Positions 24,855-34,175 of a stretch of DNA of 55,683 nt are shown piece by piece (positions within the stretch are counted from its first letter, which is position 1; every line of letters starts with the position of its first letter). The DNA comes from SZAS-103 sp038226665. Lineage in GTDB: Bacteria > Pseudomonadota > Gammaproteobacteria > Xanthomonadales > Xanthomonadaceae. The position numbers and the translations under genes were made by a program. The stretch covers positions 1 to 55,683 of the forward strand of contig JBBRQI010000019.1 in the NCBI GenBank assembly GCA_038226665.1, in the 5' to 3' direction. The notes below the pieces were generated by a model that saw only the letters and a program-made list of their open reading frames with translations, was not told where the DNA came from and did no database searches.

Positions 24855-26177
24855 ATGCGCACTCCACCCATGATCTTGCGTGTCCTGTTCGCCTCGTGCC
24901 TGTCCATCCTGCTGCTTTCCGCCTGCGGTCATTCGCCGCAACCTGCGGAAACGACGCCAACCGCCAACACGCGCAGCGCGCCAGTCATCGCGCCTGTCGC
25001 GAACGCGTCCGCAAGCAATATCGCGCCAACCAGTTCAGGGATGACGTCCAGCGTGTACGTCTGGCAGCGCGCGTGGATGCCGGCGAATGTGACCGCGCTG
25101 AACGACAGCAAGGCGGTGTTCTCCGAATTGCGCGTGCTTGCGGCGCAGGAAGCACCCGGCGAAGGCTGGGTCGCTGCGCGCGTGGACCTCGATGCGCTGA
25201 AGGCCGACGGCCGCGCCGTACGGCCGGTGATCCGCATCGATGGCCGCTTGCCGACGCTCGACGCGAACGCGATCGCCAGACGCGCGCACGATCTGGTCGC
25301 GAACTGGGGTGCCGCCGGCGTGCGTGTCGATGGCGTTGAAATCGATTTCGATTGTGCGACCGCGCGGCTCGCCGATTACGCAAAAATGCTCGCCGCGATC
25401 AAGTCGCAGTTACCAAGCGATGCGACCCTTTCGATCACCGCCTTGCCAGCCTGGATCGGCGCAACAGGCCTTGCCGATGTGCTCGCCCAATCCGATGAAG
25501 CAGTGCTGCAGGTGCACGCGGTCAGCGATCCAAAGCATGGATTGTTCGACGCCAAGCAGGCGCAACAATGGATCGATACCTTCGCGAAACAGACGACAAA
25601 GCCGTTCCGCGTTGCATTGCCAGCCTATGGTTCTGCGCTCGTGCTCGACGCGGATGGAAAAACTGTTGGCGTCGAAAGCGAGGCCGCGCTGTCCGATCCC
25701 GGCGTGCGCATGGAGTTGTTCAGCGATCCGCGCGCAGTTGCGGGCTTGCTGCGCGACCTCGAAAAAACGCCACCACCGAACCTGCGCGGCATCGTGTGGT
25801 TCCGCCTGCCGTTGCCGGGCGATCGCCGCGCGTGGCCACTGGCGACGATCGTCGCCGTAATCAACGGCAAGGACTTGCACAGCGCATGGACGCCGGCGAT
25901 CGGCGACAGCGGCAACGGCGCGTTCGATATCACCTTGCATAACAGCGGAAATCTCGAAGCGGTGCTGCCCGCATCGGTGGATGTCGGCGGCACGGGTTGC
26001 AGCGACGCCGACGCATTGCCTGGTTATCGCATCGAAAAGGCCGGCACTGGACATGCCGGTGCCACGCCGCGCTTCGTGCGCGAAACCGGCGCAACATTGC
26101 CAGCGACGCAAAGCCGCCCGATTGGTTGGGTACGCTGCACGCACCTGATGCCGGAAGACTTGCATGTCCATCCGTAG
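24855..26177 (+). CDS. DUF3142-family lipoprotein
   Basis: 440 residues. The lipobox LLSAC follows a hydrophobic segment (about 8-23). The mature protein begins with a Thr/Ala-rich linker and then an alpha/beta domain with VRVDGVEIDFD, LSITALPAWIG and PFRVALPAYG, which looks like a TIM-barrel related to glycosidases. The C-terminal 100 residues form a separate strand-rich module with one cysteine pair (GTGCSDAD and WVRCTH). Catalytic activity is unproven. Starts at 24855 or 24870 are both possible, without a clear ribosome site. The next gene encodes a large secreted protein and these two may work together. Confidence 0.75.
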   Translation: MRTPPMILRVLFASCLSILLLSACGHSPQPAETTPTANTRSAPVIAPVANASASNIAPTSSGMTSSVYVWQRAWMPANVTALNDSKAVFSELRVLAAQEAPGEGWVAARVDLDALKADGRAVRPVIRIDGRLPTLDANAIARRAHDLVANWGAAGVRVDGVEIDFDCATARLADYAKMLAAIKSQLPSDATLSITALPAWIGATGLADVLAQSDEAVLQVHAVSDPKHGLFDAKQAQQWIDTFAKQTTKPFRVALPAYGSALVLDADGKTVGVESEAALSDPGVRMELFSDPRAVAGLLRDLEKTPPPNLRGIVWFRLPLPGDRRAWPLATIVAVINGKDLHSAWTPAIGDSGNGAFDITLHNSGNLEAVLPASVDVGGTGCSDADALPGYRIEKAGTGHAGATPRFVRETGATLPATQSRPIGWVRCTHLMPEDLHVHP

Positions 26178-26186
26178 TGTTAAATG

Positions 26187-26249
26187 TTCGGGAAATTGCT
26201 TTCCATGCAATTTCCCGAAGCAGCGAGTCCGGCGCATCTCCGGACTCGC
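26187..26249. repeat. Two consecutive perfect hairpins at a gene junction
   Basis: The first is a 13-bp stem (26187-26199 with 26207-26219, loop TTTCCAT); the second a 10-bp stem (26223-26232 with 26240-26249, loop CGCATCT). Both have seven-base loops and are only three bases apart. No T-run follows, so they may regulate or insulate the downstream gene rather than terminate. Confidence 0.75.
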
Positions 26250-26295
26250 CTCCGCCGATCAATCGCTCACGCGCTTGATCGCGTTCGGCACATCC

Positions 26296-28452
26296 GTGTG
26301 CCGAAAGTCCATTCGCGCGATACCGATCTTGATTGCACTCGCCTGTGCGTTGCCTATCACGGCCGCGATAGCCTGCGGCCCGGATTTTCCGCAGAACCTG
26401 CTTGAAGACCGCAAGGCGAGCCTGTTCGACCTGCCCGAAGGCACGTTCGCTTTCGAAGCGTCGCGCCTGTTGCCGAAGGCGAGCGATCGCCTGAAGGCCA
26501 TCGAGGATTCGCCTTGGGACGACACGGGCGATGCGCGCACGAAGGCCGAGGCGGTCGGGCTTTCTGCCGACGAAGAAAGGAAAGTCGTGGCGATGCGCGC
26601 GGCGTCCGGCATCGAGGCAGCGACTGCTCCCGGTGCAGGACTCGCGCCCGAATTGCTCGAATACACTCTCGGGGCGATCGCGTTCAAGGCCGGCGACATG
26701 CGTGCCGAAACCGCACATTTCAGGAGTGTGCTCGCGTTGTCGCCGGTCGAGCGACCGCGTCGCGGTTTGTGGGCGCAATACATGCTTGGCCGCGCGTTGC
26801 TCGCGAGTGGCGACACCGATGGCGCGATCGCGGCGTTTGAAACCTTGCGCGAGCGAGCGCAATCGGGCGTCCCCGATCCGCTCGGCCTCGCGGTCGCGAG
26901 CTTCGGCGAACAGGCGCGCATTGCATGGCACCACGGCAATGTCGTCGATGCAGTGAAGTGGTATGCGACGCAGGCCGCGCACGATTCGGGCAGCGGCCGT
27001 GCTTCGCTGCTGTTCGTCGCACGCAGCATCCTTGCGCACAAGGAGATGCTCGATCGCGCGCTCGACGATCCGCTGACGCAACGCCTGCTCGCGGCGTATT
27101 TTTATGCGCGCTCGGACGAGTTTGCGCAGGATTGGCCGCTGGCCGGTACGCAAGCCGACGTGAATGCGGACGCTGCAGCCGCCAGCGCCGATGCCACGAC
27201 AACGCGCAAGTCGTCGAACGGCGTGGACATCGAAGGATTCCTCGTCGCCGTGCAGCAACACGGACTCGACCGTTTCGACGGCGCCGATCGCCTCGCGGCC
27301 GGCGCGTATCGTGCGGGACGCTATCGGTTGGCGGCGCAGCTCGCTGCGAAATCGACGACGCCACTCGCTGCGTGGGTTCGCGCGAAGCTTGCCTTGCGCG
27401 CCGGCGACCAGGCGGCTGCGATGCGCGAATACGCGGAGGCGGCGAAAGGTTTTCCGGTCGATGAAAGCTGGAGCGACGGTGGCGGCGGCACCGACGCATT
27501 GCAGACACCGCGTTGCCGGGTCGAGTCCGAGCGCGGCGTACTCGCGCTGAGTCGCGGCGAATACCTCGATGCGATGGAGCGCATGTATGCGGGCGCGAGC
27601 GAGTACTGGCCCGACGCGGCCTACATCGCGGAGCGCGTCTTGACGGTCGACGAACTCAAGGGATTCGTCGATCGCGTTGCGCCGGTCGCGTCGAAGTTGG
27701 TGCGCTCGGAAAGCGACGGCGGGACTTCGCTTCCGCCAGCGGTGCAGATCCGCAGCCTGCTGGCGCGGCGTTTGTTGCGCCTCGGTCGCGACGACGAAGC
27801 CTTGCGCTATTTCGACGATCCCGCGCTGCGCAAGAAAGCGACTGCGCTGATCGCGGCACGTCGAGCCGGCAATGCCTGGACGCATATCGGCCGTGCCGAA
27901 GCGTTGTTCCATCAGGCAAGGATCGCGCGCCAAGACGGCATGGAATTGCTCGGCACCGAACTTGCGCCTGATTTCGCGCAGTTCGATGGCGAGTACGCAT
28001 ACGACGAGTTCAAGTTGCAGCCTGCGGGCTTCGTCGGCAAGGACGAACCAAAACGCGTGAGTGCGTCGGCGACGCTGCCCGGGCAGCGTTTCCACTATCG
28101 CTATGTCGCGGCGGATCTTGCGCGACAGGCCGCGAGCCTCGTGCCGCCGCGTTCGCAGGCGTATGCGGCGCTGATGTGCGATGCGACCGGCTGGGTACTC
28201 GATACCGACCCGAAGCGCGCTGCGGCCTTGTATCGTGAATATGTGCAGCAAGGCGCGCATATCGCGTGGGCTCGCAATTTCGGACGCAGCTGCCAGCAAC
28301 CCGACTTCCGCAGCGCGAAATGGTTGCCATGGAAGCAGCGTTACTGGCAGGTGCGGCATTGGCTGAAGCACGGATGGGCGTTCGTGTTGGTCGTGCTCGG
28401 TGCGCTGGTTGTGTTGATTGCGCTGCGCAGGCGTCGCCGCGCCGTCGCGTGA
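26296..28452 (+). CDS. Large secreted, membrane-anchored helical-repeat protein of unknown function
   Basis: 718 residues if started at the GTG at 26296, giving a signal peptide that ends ITAAIACGPDFP; an ATG at 26164 is in frame but would translate through two perfect hairpins. The mature part is rich in paired helices (for example LGRALLASGDTDGAIAAFE and RLLRLGRDDEALRYF) like TPR or Sel1-type repeats. A C-terminal helix (about 690-710) with an RRRRR tail anchors it in the membrane. It contains no catalytic motif I recognise. It follows the DUF3142 lipoprotein gene, which suggests a joint envelope role. Confidence 0.65.
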   Translation: MCRKSIRAIPILIALACALPITAAIACGPDFPQNLLEDRKASLFDLPEGTFAFEASRLLPKASDRLKAIEDSPWDDTGDARTKAEAVGLSADEERKVVAMRAASGIEAATAPGAGLAPELLEYTLGAIAFKAGDMRAETAHFRSVLALSPVERPRRGLWAQYMLGRALLASGDTDGAIAAFETLRERAQSGVPDPLGLAVASFGEQARIAWHHGNVVDAVKWYATQAAHDSGSGRASLLFVARSILAHKEMLDRALDDPLTQRLLAAYFYARSDEFAQDWPLAGTQADVNADAAAASADATTTRKSSNGVDIEGFLVAVQQHGLDRFDGADRLAAGAYRAGRYRLAAQLAAKSTTPLAAWVRAKLALRAGDQAAAMREYAEAAKGFPVDESWSDGGGGTDALQTPRCRVESERGVLALSRGEYLDAMERMYAGASEYWPDAAYIAERVLTVDELKGFVDRVAPVASKLVRSESDGGTSLPPAVQIRSLLARRLLRLGRDDEALRYFDDPALRKKATALIAARRAGNAWTHIGRAEALFHQARIARQDGMELLGTELAPDFAQFDGEYAYDEFKLQPAGFVGKDEPKRVSASATLPGQRFHYRYVAADLARQAASLVPPRSQAYAALMCDATGWVLDTDPKRAAALYREYVQQGAHIAWARNFGRSCQQPDFRSAKWLPWKQRYWQVRHWLKHGWAFVLVVLGALVVLIALRRRRRAVA

Positions 28453-28532
28453 TCGATTCCTTCACTGGCAGCTTGCTGCGTCGGCGATAATCGCCGATTG
28501 CCATCGCCCGCGACGCACCTGAAGAGCCGCGC

Positions 28533-29615
28533 TTGAAAAAATCCGACTTCCATTACGAGCTGCCCGAAGCGCTGATCGCGCAGCAGCCGTTGCCGGAGCG
28601 TTCCGCGAGCCGGCTGCTGGTGTTGCCTGCTGACGATGCGTCCATGCAGGATCGGCATGTCCAGGATCGATATGTGCGCGACTTGCCGGAATTGCTGCAA
28701 CCCGGCGATCTGTTGGTATTCAACGACACGCGCGTGCTGCCGGCGCGCTTGTTCGGCAACAAGCCCAGCGGCGGCCGCGTGGAAATCCTGATCGAGCGAT
28801 TGCTCGGCGGCCACGACGCACGCGCGCAACTCGGCATGAGCAAGCCCGCACGCGCTGGCACGCGCATCGCGCTCGACGATGGTGGCTTCCTGGAAGTGCT
28901 GGGTCGCGAAGGCGAGTTCTACCTGCTGCGTTTTGATGGCGACGAGTCGCTGGAAAAACGCCTGCTGCACTCCGGCCAACTGCCGCTGCCGCCGTACATC
29001 CATCGCGCGCCGGGTGCCGACGATGCCGAACGCTACCAGACCGTCTTTGCGCGCGAACTTGGCGCGGTCGCCGCGCCGACCGCCGGTCTGCATTTCGACG
29101 ATGCCTTGCTCGATGCGTTGCGCGCACGCGGCGTCGCGTTCGGCACGATCACCCTGCATGTCGGCGCGGGCACGTTCCAGGCCATGCGCGTCGAACACCT
29201 CGACCAGCATGTGATGCACAGCGAATGGCTGAACGTCGGTGCGGCGCTCGTCGAGCAGATCGCCCGCACCCGGGCGAACGGCGGACGCGTGATCGCAGTC
29301 GGCACCACGGTCGTGCGTGCCCTGGAAAGTGCGACCGTTCGCAACGAAGCCGGCGAATGCACGTTGCGACCGTTCGCGGGCGAAACGCGGATCTTCATTT
29401 TTCCCGGCTATCGCATTCGTTCGGTCGATGCGCTGCTGACGAATTTCCACCTGCCCGAATCGACCTTGCTGATGCTGGTATCGGCTTACGCTGGCCGCGA
29501 ACGCGTGCTGGCTGCATATCGTCATGCGATCGAGCAGCAGTACCGCTTCTTCAGCTACGGCGACGCGATGCTGGTGTTTCCTTCGCATGGGCTTGGGTCG
29601 GGGCAATCGGCATGA
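28533..29615 (+). CDS. queA: S-adenosylmethionine:tRNA ribosyltransferase-isomerase QueA
   Basis: 360 residues, TTG start at 28533 giving the usual KKSDFHYELP beginning. It builds epoxyqueuosine in tRNA by adding the ribosyl group of SAM to preQ1. Family motifs are FNDTRVLPARL, GQLPLPPYI, ELGAVAAPTAGLHF and TLHVGAGTFQ. Its stop overlaps the tgt start (ATGA). It heads the operon queA-tgt-yajC-secD-secF, the standard gammaproteobacterial order. Confidence 0.98.
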   Translation: MKKSDFHYELPEALIAQQPLPERSASRLLVLPADDASMQDRHVQDRYVRDLPELLQPGDLLVFNDTRVLPARLFGNKPSGGRVEILIERLLGGHDARAQLGMSKPARAGTRIALDDGGFLEVLGREGEFYLLRFDGDESLEKRLLHSGQLPLPPYIHRAPGADDAERYQTVFARELGAVAAPTAGLHFDDALLDALRARGVAFGTITLHVGAGTFQAMRVEHLDQHVMHSEWLNVGAALVEQIARTRANGGRVIAVGTTVVRALESATVRNEAGECTLRPFAGETRIFIFPGYRIRSVDALLTNFHLPESTLLMLVSAYAGRERVLAAYRHAIEQQYRFFSYGDAMLVFPSHGLGSGQSA

Positions 29616-30736
29616 GCCGCATGCAATTCGACCTTCTGCACACCGACGGCATCGCCCGTCGAGGTCGCATGACGTTTCCGCGCGGAACGGTCGAAACGCC
29701 AGCATTCATGCCGGTCGGCACCTATGGAACCGTCAAGGCGATGACGCCGGATTCTGTTGTTGCCACGGGTGCAGAAATTATCCTCGGCAACACTTTCCAC
29801 CTGTGGCTGCGGCCCGGCACGAAAGTGATCGAAGCGCACGGGGGCCTGCATGGTTTCGCCCGCTGGGACAAACCGATCCTGACCGACTCCGGCGGTTTCC
29901 AGGTCTGGTCGCTCGCGAAGCGCCGCAAGATCAGCGAGGCCGGTGTGATGTTCGCGTCGCCAGTCGATGGCGCGAAGGTGTTCCTCGGGCCCGAGGAAAG
30001 CATGGCGATCCAGCGCGCGCTGGGTTCGGACATCGTGATGATATTCGACGAGTGCACGCCGTATCCTGCGACGGAAACGGTGGCGCGCACGTCGATGGAG
30101 TTGTCGTTGCGCTGGGCCGAGCGCAGCAAGCGCGCGCATGAAGGAAACGACGCGGCCCTGTTCGGCATCGTGCAGGGCGGCACGCATCCGGAGCTGCGCA
30201 CGGCGTCGGCGGGCGCATTGGCGAGCATCGGCTTCGATGGCTACGCAATCGGCGGCCTCGCGGTCGGCGAACCCGAAGCCGAACGCAACGCGATGCTCGA
30301 ACACACCGCGCCGCAATTGCCGACCGATCGTCCGCGCTACCTGATGGGCGTGGGCAAGCCCGAGGACATCGTCGAGGCAGTCGCGCGCGGCATCGACATG
30401 TTCGATTGCGTGATGCCGACCCGCAACGCGCGCAACGGGCATTACTTCACGCGATTCGGCGCGGTGCGCATCCGCAATGCGACCTACGAGAACGACCTGA
30501 GGCCGATCGACCCCGACTGCTCCTGCGCGACCTGCGCAGGTGGATTCAGCCGCTCCTACTTGCGGCATCTGGATCGCTGCAACGAGATGCTCGGTCCGAT
30601 GCTCGCGACGATCCATAACCTGCATTACTACCAGGACCTGATGCGTGGCATCCGCGCGGCCATTGAAACCGGCACGTTCAGTAGCTTCCGCGCGAACTTC
30701 TATGCTGCGCGTGGCTTGCCTGTGCCGGTCAGCTAG
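29612..30736 (+). CDS. tgt: tRNA-guanine transglycosylase
   Basis: 374 residues. It exchanges guanine at position 34 of GUN-anticodon tRNAs for preQ1. TDSGGFQVWSL carries the general-base Asp and FDCVMPTRNARNG the nucleophilic Asp. The zinc site is CSCATC plus a C-terminal His (LRHLDRC). Length and motifs are standard. It works directly upstream of QueA in the pathway and is coupled to it by an ATGA overlap. Confidence 0.98.
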   Translation: MSRMQFDLLHTDGIARRGRMTFPRGTVETPAFMPVGTYGTVKAMTPDSVVATGAEIILGNTFHLWLRPGTKVIEAHGGLHGFARWDKPILTDSGGFQVWSLAKRRKISEAGVMFASPVDGAKVFLGPEESMAIQRALGSDIVMIFDECTPYPATETVARTSMELSLRWAERSKRAHEGNDAALFGIVQGGTHPELRTASAGALASIGFDGYAIGGLAVGEPEAERNAMLEHTAPQLPTDRPRYLMGVGKPEDIVEAVARGIDMFDCVMPTRNARNGHYFTRFGAVRIRNATYENDLRPIDPDCSCATCAGGFSRSYLRHLDRCNEMLGPMLATIHNLHYYQDLMRGIRAAIETGTFSSFRANFYAARGLPVPVS

Positions 30737-30796
30737 GCCCCGCGCGGGCCGGCGTGGCATACTGCGCGACTTCGTTGCCGCGCCGGTATCCGCCCC

Positions 30797-31138
30797 ATGA
30801 ACCTGCTGGACCTGTTGATCCCCGTTGCACACGCCCAGGCCGCGCCTGCCGCCGCGCCGAACGCGGGCATGTTCAATATCTTCCTGATCGCCGCCTTTGT
30901 CGGCATCTTCTATTTCATCGGCATCCGCCCACAGGCGCGACGCGCGAAGGAACACCGCGACCTGCTCGCGAAATTGCAGAAAGGCGATGAAGTCGTGACA
31001 TCCGGCGGTCTGGTCGGGCGCGTCGCCGAGATCGGCGATTCGTTCATCACGCTCGAGGTCGCCAACGGCGTGCAGATGAAGTTCCAGCGCGTTGCCATCG
31101 CGATGGTGCTGCCGCGCGGCAGCTTGAAAGCATCCTGA
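30797..31138 (+). CDS. yajC: Sec translocon accessory subunit YajC
   Basis: 113 residues. A single N-terminal transmembrane helix (about 25-45, FNIFLIAAFVGIFYFIGIRPQ) is followed by the RRAKEHRDLLAKLQKGDEVVTSGGLVG region that defines YajC. It associates with SecD-SecF at the inner membrane. It lies between tgt and secD. Confidence 0.97.
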   Translation: MNLLDLLIPVAHAQAAPAAAPNAGMFNIFLIAAFVGIFYFIGIRPQARRAKEHRDLLAKLQKGDEVVTSGGLVGRVAEIGDSFITLEVANGVQMKFQRVAIAMVLPRGSLKAS

Positions 31139-31224
31139 TCGCACAGCACATCCATCCTTGCCCATCCTGCGAAGCAGCCGTCGTGCGGCCGCTCGCGATC
31201 GTTCCTTAGCCGGTCGAATCGAAT

Positions 31225-33105
31225 ATGCTTGAGTTTCCTCGCTGGAAAAACATCCTGGTCGTGCTGGTGCTGCTCTTCAGCATCCTGTATGCATTGCCCA
31301 ACCTGTTTCCGCAGGATCCTGCCGTGCAGATCATCGCGAATCGCGGCCATCTCGTCGATGCCGCATTCAAGGAACGCGTGCAGGGTGCGCTGGAGAAGCA
31401 GAAGGTGCAGTTCAAGAGCATCGAGATGGTGCGCGATGAATTGCTGGCGCGACTGCCCAACCCCGACACCCAGCTCAAGGCTGCCGACGCGCTGCGCACC
31501 GAGCTTGGCGACGATTACACGACTGCGCTGAATCTGGCGACGACCGTGCCTGGCTGGCTCAAGGCGATCGGCGGCAATCCGATGCAGCTCGGCCTCGACC
31601 TGCGTGGCGGCGTGCACTTCCTGATGGAAGTCGACGAGGATGCCGTGCTCGACAAACGCATGAATGCGTTCGTGGACGATATCCGTTCGACCATCCGCAG
31701 CAATTCGATCCGCGGCGCAGAAGTGAGCCGCAACAGCGCCGGCATCACCGTGCACGTGGCAAACGCCGCCGACGCGGCCAAGCTCGGTGGCGTGATCGCG
31801 ACCGATCTCCCGCAGCTCGACGTGAAGGCATCCGCCGACGGCACCACGCTGACCGGCACGCTCAAACCGACCGAGCTCAAGAGCATCAACGACGGTGCGA
31901 TCGAGCAGAACATCGGCACCTTGCGCAACCGCATCAACCAGCTTGGCGTCGCCGAGCCGATCATCCAGCGCCAGGGCGCAAGCCGCATCGTCGTCGAGTT
32001 GCCAGGCGTGCAGGACACCGCGCAGGCCAAGAAGGTGCTGGGCGCCACCGCGACACTCGAATACCGCGCGAACGTCGATGGCAACGCCGTTGAAGCGGCT
32101 GCCACGGGCGCGGATCCGCCCGATGCGAAGCTCTATTACATGCACGAGATGGGCCCAGACGGCAAACCCATTCCGGTGCTGCTGTCGAAGAAAGTCATTG
32201 TGTCGGGCGACCAGCTCGACAGCGCGACTTCGAGCACCGATTCGCAGACCGGCACGCCGGCCGTCGAAGTGACCTTGAACAACATCGGCGCGCGGCGGAT
32301 GGAGGATTTCACCACCGACAACGTCGGTCGCAAGATGGGCGTGGTTTACATCGAGCGCATCCCGGAGACCAAGGTCGTCGATGGCAAGGAAGTGCGCACG
32401 GTGCACATCACCGAGGACGTCATCAACGACGCAACCATCCAAGGCGTGTTCGGCAAGCACTTCCAGACGACCGGTTTGGCGAGCTTGAAAGAGGCCTCGG
32501 ATCTCGCGCTGCTGCTGCGCGCCGGCGCTCTCGCGGCGCCGGTCGACATCGTCGAACAACGCGTGATCGGTCCGAGCCTGGGCCAGGACAACATCGACGC
32601 TGGCGAGCGCGCAATCGTCATCGGCTTCCTCTCCGTTTGCGTGCTGATGATTTTCTATTACCGTTTGTTCGGCGTGATCTCGGTGCTCTCGTTGTTCACC
32701 AACCTGCTGCTGCTGACTGCCGTGCTGTCGCTGATACACGCGACGATGACGATGCCAGGCATCGCCGGCATCGTGCTCACCCTCGGCATGGCGATCGACG
32801 GCAACGTGCTGATCATCGAGCGCATCCGCGAGGAGTTGCGCAACGGCAATACGCCGGTGGCAAGCATCAAGGCCGGCTACGAACGCGCATGGACGGTGAT
32901 CCTGGACTCCAACGTCGCCAAGCTCATCGCGGGCGTCGCGTTGCTGGCGTTCGGTTCCGGCCCGGTGAAAGGCTTCGCGGTCGTGCTGCTGATCGGCGTG
33001 CTCACCTCGATGTTCACCTCGGTCACGGTGAGCCGCGCGATGGCGACGATCGTTTACGGCGGCGGCAAGAAGATCAAGAAAGTCTCCGTCGGAGGTGGCT
33101 TCTAA
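31225..33105 (+). CDS. secD: Protein translocase subunit SecD
   Basis: 626 residues. One N-terminal helix, a large periplasmic P1 domain (about 35-440) with GLDLRGGVHFLMEVD, then five helices including IVLTLGMAIDGNVLIIERIREEL. Together with SecF it uses the proton gradient to pull exported proteins from the translocon. Its stop overlaps the secF start by one base (TAATG). Confidence 0.98.
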   Translation: MLEFPRWKNILVVLVLLFSILYALPNLFPQDPAVQIIANRGHLVDAAFKERVQGALEKQKVQFKSIEMVRDELLARLPNPDTQLKAADALRTELGDDYTTALNLATTVPGWLKAIGGNPMQLGLDLRGGVHFLMEVDEDAVLDKRMNAFVDDIRSTIRSNSIRGAEVSRNSAGITVHVANAADAAKLGGVIATDLPQLDVKASADGTTLTGTLKPTELKSINDGAIEQNIGTLRNRINQLGVAEPIIQRQGASRIVVELPGVQDTAQAKKVLGATATLEYRANVDGNAVEAAATGADPPDAKLYYMHEMGPDGKPIPVLLSKKVIVSGDQLDSATSSTDSQTGTPAVEVTLNNIGARRMEDFTTDNVGRKMGVVYIERIPETKVVDGKEVRTVHITEDVINDATIQGVFGKHFQTTGLASLKEASDLALLLRAGALAAPVDIVEQRVIGPSLGQDNIDAGERAIVIGFLSVCVLMIFYYRLFGVISVLSLFTNLLLLTAVLSLIHATMTMPGIAGIVLTLGMAIDGNVLIIERIREELRNGNTPVASIKAGYERAWTVILDSNVAKLIAGVALLAFGSGPVKGFAVVLLIGVLTSMFTSVTVSRAMATIVYGGGKKIKKVSVGGGF

Positions 33106-34085
33106 TGGAATTTTTCAATCCCAACAGCAATGTCAATTTCATGGGGATCCGCCGTTACACGGTGTCGATCTCGGTGATCCTGATGCTCGTGTCGTTCGTT
33201 TCGCTGGCGACGCGCGGCCTGAATTTCGGACTGGATTTCACCGGCGGTTCGGAGATCGAGGCGACGTTCGCGCAACCCACCGAACAGCACGACGTGAGCG
33301 CGGCGCTCGAAAAGGCGGGCTTCACCAGCGCGATGGTGCAGCGCTTCGACACGAAGAACTTTTCGATCCGGCTGCGTCCTTCCGAAGGTGGCGAGTCGGC
33401 CAGCCAGCGGCCCGGTGTGGGTGCCTCCAGCGTCGATGCGCGCAATACCGCGCTTACGGCGCGCGTGCAGAAGGCCCTGTCCGACGGCGGGCATCCCGCA
33501 ACGCTCAAGCCCAGCGTCTTCGTCGGCCCCCAGGTCGGCAAGGAGCTCGCGACCAACGGCATCGTCGCGGTGATCGTCGTGCTCAGCGGCATCATGATCT
33601 ACATCGCGATCCGCTTCGAGTGGCGGTTCGCCGCGGCAACCGTATTGACCGAAATCCATGACGTCATCATCACGCTCGGTTTCTTTTCGGTCACCGGCAT
33701 CGAGTTCGACCTCACCGTGCTCGCCGCAGTGCTCGCAGTCGACGGTTACTCGGTGAACGACACCATCGTCGTGTTCGATCGCGTGCGCGAACTGTTCCGC
33801 AGTTCACGCAAGGAAGGCCCGCTGGAAATCCTCAATCGTGCCGTCAACAACACCTTGTCGCGTACGATCATGACCTCGTTGGCGACCATGCTGACCGTGA
33901 TCGCGCTGTTCTTCTTCGGAGGCCCGACCCTGCATGGCTTCTCGACTGCGCTGATCGTCGGTATCATCATCGGTACCCTGTCGTCGATCTTCTTCGCGTG
34001 TCCGATGCTGCACATCTTCGGCGTCAGCAAGCAGGACCTGATGCCGAAGATGCGCGACGAAGCCGAGCTTGCGCGACGTCCATAA
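33105..34085 (+). CDS. secF: Protein translocase subunit SecF
   Basis: 326 residues from the ATG at 33105, with GGAGGT eight bases upstream inside the end of secD. An N-terminal helix, a periplasmic domain with FGLDFTGGSEIE, and five C-terminal helices with the AVLAVDGYSVNDTIVVFDRVRE motif complete the family pattern. The periplasmic loop has a Gly/Ser-rich insertion (GGESASQRPGVGASS) that I would call lineage-specific. It ends the operon before a strong terminator. Confidence 0.98.
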   Translation: MEFFNPNSNVNFMGIRRYTVSISVILMLVSFVSLATRGLNFGLDFTGGSEIEATFAQPTEQHDVSAALEKAGFTSAMVQRFDTKNFSIRLRPSEGGESASQRPGVGASSVDARNTALTARVQKALSDGGHPATLKPSVFVGPQVGKELATNGIVAVIVVLSGIMIYIAIRFEWRFAAATVLTEIHDVIITLGFFSVTGIEFDLTVLAAVLAVDGYSVNDTIVVFDRVRELFRSSRKEGPLEILNRAVNNTLSRTIMTSLATMLTVIALFFFGGPTLHGFSTALIVGIIIGTLSSIFFACPMLHIFGVSKQDLMPKMRDEAELARRP

Positions 34086-34109
34086 GCGAACGCGGGCCAC
34101 ACGCTACGA

Positions 34110-34136
34110 AAAGCCGCGCATTGCGCGGTTTTTTTT
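34110..34136 (+). terminator. Rho-independent terminator of the queA-secF operon
   Basis: CCGCGC and GCGCGG pair around ATT and are followed by eight T residues (to 34136). It lies 25 bases after the secF stop. Confidence 0.92.
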
Positions 34137-34175
34137 GATGTCGGGAGCGGCTCGCCTGGACCCCAGGCTTGCGCG

